From Candidatus Staskawiczbacteria bacterium RIFCSPHIGHO2_02_FULL_34_10 (GTDB lineage: Bacteria > Patescibacteriota > Minisyncoccia > Minisyncoccales > Staskawiczbacteraceae): DNA of 31,476 bases. A program made the position numbers and the translations under genes. Under the pieces are notes generated by a model. That model was given only the letters and a program-made list of their open reading frames with translations. It was not told where the DNA came from and ran no database searches. Positions 20,879 to 28,493 of the stretch are shown here, piece after piece (the stretch's first letter is position 1; every line of letters begins with the position of its first letter). The DNA is taken from positions 1 through 31,476 of the forward strand of contig MHOR01000010.1 of NCBI GenBank assembly GCA_001821915.1. Direction: 5' to 3'.

Positions 20879-21430
20879 CTATTTTTTCATCACTTCTAAT
20901 AAAAAGTTAGCAGTCACTTCTGTTGACAAGGCTTTTTTATCAGCAACTTGATATGATTGTTTTTGCATTGATACGTTGTTAATATTTATCAAATAATTAC
21001 TTTTCTCTAGCTTTTCTAAAAATTTTAGCACATTTGGAAATTCTCCTTTAGTACTAATCTGAAAAATAAAACTAGGCAAACTGTTAATATTTATCCCCTT
21101 TGGAGTTGGCGCTAAATTAATAACAGCTTCAATATTATAATCTGATGCGGTTTTTTCCAAAAACTTTATAAAATCTATCGGGTCTTGTGATTTAGCAAAT
21201 AAATTATTTATTTGACTAAATTTAACACTGTGATCATTATACTTTTCCTTAAAATCATTTAATTCTTTACTTTCTAAAGCTAAAGAAACTATTTCAGATT
21301 TTTTATTTGAAACTTCTTTGGAACTATTTATTACATATTTAAATATTGGATATATAATAAAAACAATTAAAAGCAACACTATTAATAAAAATACTAAAGC
21401 TGTTGTATTAATTTTATTTTTAATTTTCAT
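20879..21430 (-). CDS. pilO: PilO-like type IV pilus inner-membrane protein
   Basis: A 183-residue protein with an N-terminal membrane helix (about 10-30), a coiled-coil stretch and a C-terminal ferredoxin-like domain (residues about 85-180). This is the usual PilO layout, in which PilN and PilO form dimers that link PilM to the outer parts. Sequence identity to PilO cannot be judged directly; the call rests on topology, order and length. It overlaps the PilN gene by 11 bases. Confidence 0.7.
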   Translation of the reverse strand: MKIKNKINTTALVFLLIVLLLIVFIIYPIFKYVINSSKEVSNKKSEIVSLALESKELNDFKEKYNDHSVKFSQINNLFAKSQDPIDFIKFLEKTASDYNIEAVINLAPTPKGININSLPSFIFQISTKGEFPNVLKFLEKLEKSNYLININNVSMQKQSYQVADKKALSTEVTANFLLEVMKK

Positions 21431-21977
21431 CTTTAAGTATTTCGAACGTTAAATTAAAAGTAATGTCTATCGGCTTAATCCAACTATTTAATGGAAAATT
21501 AACATTTTTTATCTTCTCATTACTTTCAATATTTTTTTTAAAAACTAAAAGATTATCCCTATTATCGCTTTTACCAGAAATAATCACACTAACTTTTTTA
21601 GACTCTTTGCTTCTTTTCATATCAATATTAGTAAAATATAAACCACTAGGCTTTTGAACACTTAAAATAGTTTTAAACATATCGCTTAAATAAACACTAT
21701 TTTGGTAGAAAGAATTTACGCTACTTAAATCTTTATTGTATTTTATAATATTTTCCTTAAGCGCTAAAAATTCGGATGTTTTATATTCCTTTTCAGCGTT
21801 TACTAAGGCATCTTTTTGATAGTTAACATCTTCTAAAATGTAGAGTCTTAAAGAGAATAAAACTAGAGCCATGCAAATTAAGGAAATTATAACTATGTAA
21901 CTTAAAACTATTATTAAATTTTTATTTCTTTCAACCCGCAATGCCTCTTTTTCTTCTGGTGGTAAAAGATTAATCAT
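21420..21977 (-). CDS. pilN: PilN-like type IV pilus assembly protein
   Basis: The 185 residues open with MINLLPPEEK, the short cytoplasmic PilN motif that binds PilM. Then come a membrane helix (about 22-47), a coiled coil and a periplasmic domain. It follows pilM by about 30 bases and overlaps pilO, the canonical MNO order. Complete in length. Confidence 0.85.
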   Translation of the reverse strand: MINLLPPEEKEALRVERNKNLIIVLSYIVIISLICMALVLFSLRLYILEDVNYQKDALVNAEKEYKTSEFLALKENIIKYNKDLSSVNSFYQNSVYLSDMFKTILSVQKPSGLYFTNIDMKRSKESKKVSVIISGKSDNRDNLLVFKKNIESNEKIKNVNFPLNSWIKPIDITFNLTFEILKDEN

Positions 21978-22009
21978 TTATAAAACTATTAAATTATATG
22001 TTTTCAATA

Positions 22010-23134
22010 TTAACTATTGTGCTCGTTAAAGCTTCCATACTCTGATCCCCTTAAACCTAAACCCAATGCAGTTGTAAAAGAAGAAATTTTATCGTTAGTA
22101 ATAATTTTATCATCGCTCTTTTTTTGTGGCAAAATATTCAAAAATGGGTTACCCAGTTCAATATGGATATTTAACTTTTTAAAAAGGAAATCTGGAAGCA
22201 TTTTTAAATTTGCTCCGCCCCCGCATAAAATAACTTTTTCTATTTTGCCTTCAGATGGGGAAAATTCATGAGACACATGACCATGATAAAAATTTAAGTA
22301 TTTTTTAATTTGGTCAACTAAGTCACATAAAATAGGATTCATAAGGTCTGCAATATTTTCAGTTTTTTCATCTTTTTTTGCAACTAAACCATGTTTTGTT
22401 TTTAAATCTTCTGCATCTTTAGAACTAATGCCTAAACCACTAGAAATGGCATCTGTTAACTGTTGTGAGGAAATAGGAATTGAACTTGTAAAACGTATAG
22501 AATTTCCTGAAAAGATAATAAGGCTGGTTTTGGTTTGCCCAAAGTCTATAAAAATACAACTAGTAGATTCTTTGTTATTTTTTAATAACGCCTTAACGAT
22601 AGCTTGTGACTCAACTTCTAAAATACTTGGAATAAGGCCTGCATTTTTAAAGCAGGACACATATGCGTCAACTATGTGTTTTGGCATTACATTTATTAGC
22701 AAATCTAAATGATTTTGATTATTGTGCTTACTTCCACTATTATCAATGATTTGAAAATCCAAATACACTTTATCAATTGATAAGGGAATATAATTTTCTG
22801 CCTCAAAAGGCACTGCCGATTCTAACTCTTCATAAGTCATTTTAGGCATCTGAATAACCTGTGAGAAAGATTTTTCTTCAGGCAAAGAAGCAATAATATA
22901 TTTAGTATCAAGTTTTTTTCCTTTGACTGTACTACATGCTAATTTAATAATTTTTACTAAAGCATCTTTATCTTGAATCACTCCCTCTTTAACTATGCCC
23001 TCTTTTATTTGAACTTCATTGAAAGAAACTATTTTAAAACCACCGCGCTTTTTATTAAGCTTTATAATCCTTAAAAATAAATCATTAATGTCTATACTGA
23101 ATAATTCGGGATTTAAATTTAAAAATTTAAACAT
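22010..23134 (-). CDS. pilM: PilM, actin-like type IV pilus assembly ATPase-fold protein
   Basis: A 374-residue protein with the actin-like fold. CIFIDFGQTKTSLIIF matches phosphate 1, and the adenosine motif is VILCGGGANLKMLPDF. The family segment PFEAENYIPL, which contacts the PilN tail in known structures, is present. It binds the inner face of the membrane and recruits PilN and PilO. It is followed directly by pilN. The upstream gap (23135-23279) holds scattered repeat words only. Confidence 0.9.
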   Translation of the reverse strand: MFKFLNLNPELFSIDINDLFLRIIKLNKKRGGFKIVSFNEVQIKEGIVKEGVIQDKDALVKIIKLACSTVKGKKLDTKYIIASLPEEKSFSQVIQMPKMTYEELESAVPFEAENYIPLSIDKVYLDFQIIDNSGSKHNNQNHLDLLINVMPKHIVDAYVSCFKNAGLIPSILEVESQAIVKALLKNNKESTSCIFIDFGQTKTSLIIFSGNSIRFTSSIPISSQQLTDAISSGLGISSKDAEDLKTKHGLVAKKDEKTENIADLMNPILCDLVDQIKKYLNFYHGHVSHEFSPSEGKIEKVILCGGGANLKMLPDFLFKKLNIHIELGNPFLNILPQKKSDDKIITNDKISSFTTALGLGLRGSEYGSFNEHNS

Positions 23135-23225
23135 TAATTGATTATACCATTAAAATATTTTTAAACACATTGAATTTATCCACGCGCTAAAAAATATATC
23201 CTTAACTCAAAATCACATTTTTTCT

Positions 23226-23279
23226 GTACGGGATCCTATTTATCGGTAAAATCTTAAATCTCAAATCTTAAATCAAAAA
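23226..23279. repeat. CGGGATCC word plus AATCTTAAATC stutter
   Basis: TACGGGATCC, then TTTATCGGTAAA, matches parts of the 1157 and 20449 hairpins. AATCTTAAATCTCAAATC repeats to the stop of the PilX-like gene. It may be one arm of a larger element. Confidence 0.5.
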
Positions 23280-24548
23280 TCACTTCTCCCCCCAGCTTGT
23301 CACTTTCCATGAACCCCCGGGACCACTGGTAAAAAGAACATCTGCTAATCCGCTTTCATATGTAATTGTTGCGCTATTGCTCATTATCAATTTATATCCA
23401 GTCACTTCACGAGCGCTAAAACTATTGGAAGCCTTAATACCTCCAGCAGTTGTATAAAAAATTGCCCCGCTTGCGCTATTACCAATATTAATAGCTGAAT
23501 TTGAAGTACTAGTTGAGAGAACTAAAAGATAACTTCCGGCTTGACCAGATCCTTGTAAGACGGATGAATTACCAGGAGAAATAGTTCCATTAGCCAAAAT
23601 AACTCCACTTAACGAACCGTAGGAACTATCAAGTTTTATTCTACCGCTATTGCTTATATTAATATTGCCTGTTACATACACCGTGCCGGTAAGAGTAAGA
23701 ACAGCGCTATTGCTAATGGATAAATCCCCCGTAATTTTTTTGGGACCTAAAGACATTGTTTGACTACCGCTAAGACTAACACTGCCCGTTGTCCCTCCGT
23801 CTTCTGCATCACTTTTCCATTCATCAATTTGACTTTGGGAGATAGGTAAAGGCTGTGAGATAATTTCACCAGGTTGGGTAAAAGTAGTACCGCCAACGGT
23901 ACAGTTATTAGTTCCTCCGTTTACATAGGTTAAATTTCCGTCAATTACAGAATTAATGCAACTATAGACAAGCGCATTCCCTTTTACATGCATACCACTA
24001 AGACTATTACCGTTGCCAGCAATAATAACATCATTATCAATTGTTGCGCTCCCTGAAGCAGTTATACTGCCGTTAGAAAAAACGCTACCTATTATCCTGC
24101 TGCTATTTGACATCTGCAAACCCCCTGCTCCTATTTGGGCGCCATAATGAAAAGAAGCGCCTGTGCTATCTATACTATAAACTGTTTGTATATCTTTTAT
24201 TACATTGCCGGAAGTTCCCTCTGAAACAATGGTTCTAGAACCTCCAATAATGCTAGGGATAACAACACTTGCGGTGGTTCCATTAACACTTAAACTATAA
24301 GAAAGGGCGGACATTTGGGGATTATTATTTAACCTTAATAGAGAATCCTCTATCCCTGATTCGGCGGTATAATATGACTGAGTTGATTTAACCACATTAG
24401 TATAAATTTTTTGCCGATAAGTAATTAAGGAGCTTATGCTAATAGTAATGCTTAACATAATTATCAAAACAAAGAATGTGACTATGGAAACAACAAACCC
24501 CTCCTCTTTACGATATAAGATTTTAGATTTTAGATTTAAGATTTTCAT
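23280..24548 (-). CDS. PilX-like pilin with a repetitive surface domain
   Basis: A 422-residue protein. The leader MKILNLKSKILYRKEEG precedes F-V-V-S-I and a membrane helix. The +5 position is Ile, not Glu, as in PilX-type minor pilins. QSYYTAESGIEDSLLRL is the PilX-family neck. The rest (about 130-422) is Ser/Asn/Gly-rich and contains many SNS and GN turns with alternating strands (GSVFSNGSITASG, GTVYVTGNINISNSG). It looks like a beta-helix similar to bactofilin-type domains. It is likely a minor pilin carrying a surface-exposed fibre or adhesin-like domain; that role is inference. The leader is encoded by the intergenic repeat. Confidence 0.75.
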   Translation of the reverse strand: MKILNLKSKILYRKEEGFVVSIVTFFVLIIMLSITISISSLITYRQKIYTNVVKSTQSYYTAESGIEDSLLRLNNNPQMSALSYSLSVNGTTASVVIPSIIGGSRTIVSEGTSGNVIKDIQTVYSIDSTGASFHYGAQIGAGGLQMSNSSRIIGSVFSNGSITASGSATIDNDVIIAGNGNSLSGMHVKGNALVYSCINSVIDGNLTYVNGGTNNCTVGGTTFTQPGEIISQPLPISQSQIDEWKSDAEDGGTTGSVSLSGSQTMSLGPKKITGDLSISNSAVLTLTGTVYVTGNINISNSGRIKLDSSYGSLSGVILANGTISPGNSSVLQGSGQAGSYLLVLSTSTSNSAINIGNSASGAIFYTTAGGIKASNSFSAREVTGYKLIMSNSATITYESGLADVLFTSGPGGSWKVTSWGEK

Positions 24549-24551
24549 AAG

Positions 24552-24620
24552 GATTTTACATTTAAAATTCGAGATTTAAAAAACGAATAATCACGGATCA
24601 TAAATCTCAAATCGTAAATT
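24552..24620. repeat. Stutter palindrome, GATTTA word
   Basis: GATTTTACATTTAAAATTCG on the left faces TAAATCTCAAATCGTAAATT on the right. It lies between the PilX-like gene start and the TAGAC palindrome at 24628. Confidence 0.6.
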
Positions 24621-24627
24621 TTATTAG

Positions 24628-24728
24628 TAGACTTGTCCCTAAATAAGGTTTTACTGTAAATTAAGTCCTTGGGCTGCAAATTCCAAATCTTCAATTTTCG
24701 TACGAAACCTTATTTAGGGACAAGTCTA
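24628..24728. mobile_element. 101-bp element with perfect 24-bp inverted ends
   Basis: The arms at 24628-24651 and 24705-24728 are perfect complements beginning TAGACTTGTCCC. Between them lie 53 bases with no internal repeat. If the first and last TA are taken as duplicated target, the element is GACTTGTCCC...GGGACAAGTC. On the minus strand its first three bases (TAG) form the stop codon of the preceding pilin gene. Confidence 0.6.
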
Positions 24729-25295
24729 GTAGCTTCTCAAAGAAGCGGTTGATGTTAACGTTGCAGAAGAAGAATAATTTATGTCACCACTTGGGTTTAC
24801 ATAATTTACAGTTAGACTTACTTTAATTGATGGAGTGGCTCCATTTAAAATTTGCAAAAATGTCAAACTAGCAACCTGTACACTGTCAGAAGTTAAAGCA
24901 ATTGGGTCTTGCGACTCTTTTTTAAGGCATAAGGCAGTTCCACAAAGAAAAAAATCAATAAACGTGCTAGTTTCGTCTTGTGGCAAATACTTTGTAGTTT
25001 CCAGTGAAAGCTGGTTTGCGGTGGTTGTTGGAGTATAAATGCTTTTAGCTCCCCTTATTTCATAAATAATGGTTTCTAAAGCAGTTCTTGCATTATCTAT
25101 GGTTTCCCTGCTTGCTTTTGTCTTAGAATCTGAAGCATTAGTTGAAATTAAAAATGAAATAACCAACACTAAAACTAGTGAAAATATTGCAATTGAAACT
25201 ATAATTTCTAAGATTGTAAATCCATTCATGTGATGCATCTGCGGGGAGTCCTTGCGAGTCCAGAAGATTTTAGATTTTAAATTTAATATTTTCAT
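24726..25295 (-). CDS. Prepilin-like minor pilin (PilW/PulJ type)
   Basis: A 189-residue pilin. The processing site is G-F-T-I-L-E, with Glu at +5 (NGFTILEIIVSIAIF), followed by a 20-residue hydrophobic helix. The globular part, with ETIIYEIRGAKS, fits PilW/PulJ-type minor pilins that cap the pilus. The leader is unusually long (about 25 residues) and is encoded by a 69-base block shared with the gene at 25898. A start at the ATG at 25229, which gives the leader MNG, is equally possible. The TAG stop lies inside the mobile-element-like palindrome. Confidence 0.8.
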   Translation of the reverse strand: MKILNLKSKIFWTRKDSPQMHHMNGFTILEIIVSIAIFSLVLVLVISFLISTNASDSKTKASRETIDNARTALETIIYEIRGAKSIYTPTTTANQLSLETTKYLPQDETSTFIDFFLCGTALCLKKESQDPIALTSDSVQVASLTFLQILNGATPSIKVSLTVNYVNPSGDINYSSSATLTSTASLRSY

Positions 25296-25342
25296 TAATG
25301 TTTTAGGCTTTAGATTTTAGATTTAAGATTTTATTTTATATC

Positions 25343-25364
25343 ATTCTATTTTCTATTTTCTAAG
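25343..25364. repeat. Single arm of the TTCTATTTTCTA stutter family
   Basis: ATTCTATTTTCTATTTTCTA, the same words as the right arms at 3273, 18561 and 18886, but with no matching left arm here. AATCTAAAATC words fill the rest of the gap (25296-25342). Confidence 0.5.
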
Positions 25365-25367
25365 CTG

Positions 25368-25874
25368 TTACTTCTGCCAATTTGTAAAATACGCAATAAC
25401 TTGTGAAGTTTTATTTAGCCATTCAACTGTTATAGTGGCCTTTACTGTATCTGGGTCATTATTTAATGGATTATAAGAACTTTCAATATTCTGCGTGCTA
25501 GGATCTCTTGAAACTTTATCAAAAACCACTTTTCTTGTAAAAATATCTACTGTTTCTACTCCTGTATTTAAAACCCATTTTATAGGATTTGCGCCGGTAT
25601 CCAAAAAAAGATAATAAGGATTATTAATGCCAAAGTTAACTGATCCCAACCCATTGCTTGCCCATGTTGTTGCTGTTCCATCACGAAAACTTCTAATAGC
25701 CTCATATTCCTCTTTTACTAGTGCGTTTGCCTGGGTTGCTTTTTGTATAGAATTGGAAGTATTCAAAGATGATACAATAATACTTATTAAAACAACAAAA
25801 ACACTACTAATAATAAAAACTGCTATTAAAATTTCCAGAAACATAAATCCTGAATTTTTAACTTTTTTTACCAT
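25368..25874 (-). CDS. Prepilin-like minor pilin (PilV/PulI type)
   Basis: A 168-residue pilin with a short basic leader (MVKKVKNSG), then F-M-F-L-E with Glu at +5 and the helix ILIAVFIISSVFVVLISII. The globular part contains ANALVKEEYEAIRSFRDG, typical of PilV/PulI-type minor pilins. It does not carry the repeat-derived leader of its two neighbours. Complete. Confidence 0.82.
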   Translation of the reverse strand: MVKKVKNSGFMFLEILIAVFIISSVFVVLISIIVSSLNTSNSIQKATQANALVKEEYEAIRSFRDGTATTWASNGLGSVNFGINNPYYLFLDTGANPIKWVLNTGVETVDIFTRKVVFDKVSRDPSTQNIESSYNPLNNDPDTVKATITVEWLNKTSQVIAYFTNWQK

Positions 25875-25897
25875 ATATTTTTCTAGTAAATTTTAAT

Positions 25898-26824
25898 TTA
25901 TTGCCAAGCCAAATTTGAAACATAAATAGAACTATTAGCAGTAGTTAAACCATCAGCTGAATAACTAATAAGATTACCAGAGCTATCACCAGAAATTGTA
26001 ATTACAAGGGTTTTATCATTAACCCTTCTATCTCTTTGAATGCTAAACTGGGTATCAAGATTATTAAGTCTATGGGTTTTAACTTTTACCGATTGTTCTA
26101 TACCCCCAACATCAACAGTTCCCTCCCATACCAATTCGTCTCCAACTAAATAAGAAGAAATTGGAATAACTTGGATTGCGCTCCCATCAAAAGTTAATGT
26201 TATGCTTTCATTAACTGTATCAATTATCCTGATATAATCAAAGTGTGTGTGCCTTGAATCTTTTAATCTGTTTTCGTCTGAAGAATTTGCAGTTTGTATA
26301 AAGCTAATTGACCCAGAACTTGATATATATATTGTTTTGATTTGACTTGCATCTGTTTTTAATCTTAAAGAAATATTTCCAGACTGCTGTGATAACCCAG
26401 TTAACTTATCGAAAACAATTTCACTGCCACCTCCTAAGTTAACTGAAAAAAATTCTACATTAATGTTCAAAAGATATGCCATATCATATAAGCTATCTCT
26501 TAAAGCGTAACTATTTCCTTTAAATAATATATATTTATTTGGTAAAACTGAAGTATCTAAGTAAATTCCGTATTTGCTATTGGATTCTGAAGCTAATGTT
26601 TTATTTTGCGCAGTCCTTAAAATACCCACAAATTCCTCAGTATTATTATCTAAATTGGCGCTTTCCAAAAAAAATACGAAATTAGGAATAGAAATTGTTA
26701 CCAAAACTAGTAGAATCGCTAAAACTAAAATTATTTCAATTACAGTAAACCCCCCCATGTGATGCGTCTGCGGGGAGTCCTTGTAAGTCCAGAATATTTT
26801 AGATTTTAGATTTAAGATTTTCAT
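25898..26824 (-). CDS. Prepilin-like pilin, GspH/FimT type with extended domain
   Basis: 308 residues. The processing site is MGG-F-T-V-I-E, followed by a long hydrophobic helix and NTEEFVGILRTAQNKTLASESN, the GspH/FimT signature. It is longer than typical FimT (about 170). A second beta-rich section from about 190 onward (TLTFDGSAIQVIP, VGDELVWEGTVDVGG) has no clear homologue known to me. The N-terminal 23 residues, or all sequence upstream of the ATG at 26758, are repeat-derived, so the true start may be 26758. First prepilin after pilC. Confidence 0.8.
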   Translation of the reverse strand: MKILNLKSKIFWTYKDSPQTHHMGGFTVIEIILVLAILLVLVTISIPNFVFFLESANLDNNTEEFVGILRTAQNKTLASESNSKYGIYLDTSVLPNKYILFKGNSYALRDSLYDMAYLLNINVEFFSVNLGGGSEIVFDKLTGLSQQSGNISLRLKTDASQIKTIYISSSGSISFIQTANSSDENRLKDSRHTHFDYIRIIDTVNESITLTFDGSAIQVIPISSYLVGDELVWEGTVDVGGIEQSVKVKTHRLNNLDTQFSIQRDRRVNDKTLVITISGDSSGNLISYSADGLTTANSSIYVSNLAWQ

Positions 26825-26846
26825 AGGTCAGATATCTTAAATTAAA

Positions 26847-28070
26847 TTATGAGTTTATAGACTGCAACGAAGAATACATCGGCTCTATAATTGAGAAAGC
26901 AAAAAAACCAACTCCCAACCCAAGAATAATTATTAAAATCGGCTCTATTAAAATAGATAATTTTTCAATGGAGTCAATAGCTTCTTGCTCATAAAAATCT
27001 GCTAATTTTTTTAATATACTGGATGTTTTGCCAGTTTCTTCGCCAACTTCAATCATTTCAATTACACCAAATGGAAAAATATTCTGGTGAACCCTTAATG
27101 CGCTTGATAATTTTTCTCCTTTTTTAATTTTTTGGCCTGCATCAATTATTGCGTCTTTAAAATAGTGATTACTAAAAGTTTCAGAAATAATTTCTAAAGA
27201 CCTAATTAAAGGCACTCCCGAAGTAATCATAGAGCTTAACGACCTAATTAAAGAAGCGGAATTATTTTTTTTAACAATCTGGGAAATAACAGGTATTCTT
27301 ATTAAAAAAGTATCTAGTAATCGTTTTCCTCTTTTTGTTTTTATAATTGATATAAAAATAGCTATTAGCGCAACTGGCACAACAAATAGTAAATACCAAT
27401 TTTTTGATAAAAAGTTTCCTACGCCAAGCAAAATTTTAGTGTATATTGGAATTTTATTACTGTTTAAAGTTGCAAAGAAGGCGCTTAAATTTGGTAAAAC
27501 TACAGTAACAACTATCCCCCCAATAACCATCATTACCGCTAAAACAATACAAGGATAAATCATTGCATTTCTTATTTTAGACTTTAATTCATGATCTTTA
27601 GTAAGTTGTAAAGATAAAATCTGAAATATTTCATCTAGAGTTCCTGCTTCTTCCCCAACTTTTACCATACTAACAAAAAGAGTAGAAAAAATGCGAGGGT
27701 ATCGCGCTATCGCGTCAGAAAGATTTTCTCCTTTATTGATTTTTTCTTTAATGTCAAATAAGGCGCTTTTTAGTTTTTTGTTTTTTGTTTGCGTGTGTAA
27801 AATATCAAAACTTTTAACTAAAGAAAGTCCTGTAGAAAACATCACTCCAAGATTTTTTACCATCATTATTCTCTCAGCTGAAGAAACATTAGAAAATGGA
27901 AATGAAAAATTAAGATTGAATCGTTTATTATTTTCTTCAGGCGTAGCTTTAATAAGCAACATTCCTTGGCTTTTTAAACTTTGGGCAAGTTGGCTTTCAT
28001 TTTGGGCATTTAAAGTACCTGTCTTACTTTGACCATCAAAAGATTTTGCAATATAAAAATAAGTTGGCAC
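26847..28070 (-). CDS. pilC: PilC, type IV pilus inner-membrane platform protein
   Basis: 407 residues with two T2SSF domains. The first contains KNLGVMFSTGLSLVKSFDIL, the second SLSSMITSGVPLIRSLEII. Each is followed by membrane helices, and the C-terminal helix is LIIILGLGVGFFAFSII. The platform connects PilB to the pilins. The start is GTG (28070). All expected parts are present and the size is typical. Confidence 0.95.
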   Translation of the reverse strand: MPTYFYIAKSFDGQSKTGTLNAQNESQLAQSLKSQGMLLIKATPEENNKRFNLNFSFPFSNVSSAERIMMVKNLGVMFSTGLSLVKSFDILHTQTKNKKLKSALFDIKEKINKGENLSDAIARYPRIFSTLFVSMVKVGEEAGTLDEIFQILSLQLTKDHELKSKIRNAMIYPCIVLAVMMVIGGIVVTVVLPNLSAFFATLNSNKIPIYTKILLGVGNFLSKNWYLLFVVPVALIAIFISIIKTKRGKRLLDTFLIRIPVISQIVKKNNSASLIRSLSSMITSGVPLIRSLEIISETFSNHYFKDAIIDAGQKIKKGEKLSSALRVHQNIFPFGVIEMIEVGEETGKTSSILKKLADFYEQEAIDSIEKLSILIEPILIIILGLGVGFFAFSIIEPMYSSLQSINS

Positions 28071-28078
28071 GGTAATTT

Positions 28079-28110
28079 TTAGTTATTAGTTAATAGTTAT
28101 AGTTAATTAG
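28079..28110. repeat. AGTTATTAGTTAATAG stutter flanking the first four-helix gene
   Basis: TTAGTTATTAGTTAATAG lies after the stop of the four-helix gene. AACTAATAACTATTCTAG (28481-28498) lies before its start, in inverse orientation, so the gene sits between imperfect inverted repeats. Confidence 0.55.
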
Positions 28111-28477
28111 TTCTTGGTTTATTTAACATTATAAATTTACTATAAGCATTAATGCCTTTTAATAAAATGGTATACTTTTCAAATAAATATTCAGCCCTTT
28201 CTTGGGTAATAAAATTTTTTCTTAATGAACGCATTATATTTCTTCTTGTTTCTTCAAGTTCTCCTTTTGATATACTTATGAATCTTAACTTTTCTTTTAT
28301 TGACATTTTATAATATGATTCCGCAATATTATTTGAAACAGAACAAGATGATCTTCTTAACTGATCCACACTTCGATATATTTCATCTCTTGGGAATAAT
28401 TTAGTAATTTCGCGCACTTCAATTTCCAAGTCCTCCGCTAATTTATAAATCCATAAGTTTTCTAGACCAGTAGACAT
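28103..28477 (-). CDS. Four-helix-bundle protein, S23/Avd type
   Basis: The 124 residues form a single four-helix bundle: LWIYKLAEDLEIEVREI, then the hallmark LRRSSCSVSNNIAES, then FISISKGELEETRRNI, and a final helix. This is the family first seen in 23S rRNA intervening sequences (TIGR02436-like), also used by the Avd helper of diversity-generating retroelements. Function is unknown; it forms homo-oligomers in known cases. It lies between pilB and pilC but does not look like a pilus gene. It is only about 30% similar, by eye, to the copy at 30290. Confidence 0.85.
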   Translation of the reverse strand: MSTGLENLWIYKLAEDLEIEVREITKLFPRDEIYRSVDQLRRSSCSVSNNIAESYYKMSIKEKLRFISISKGELEETRRNIMRSLRKNFITQERAEYLFEKYTILLKGINAYSKFIMLNKPRTN

Positions 28478-28493
28478 AAAACTAATAACTATT

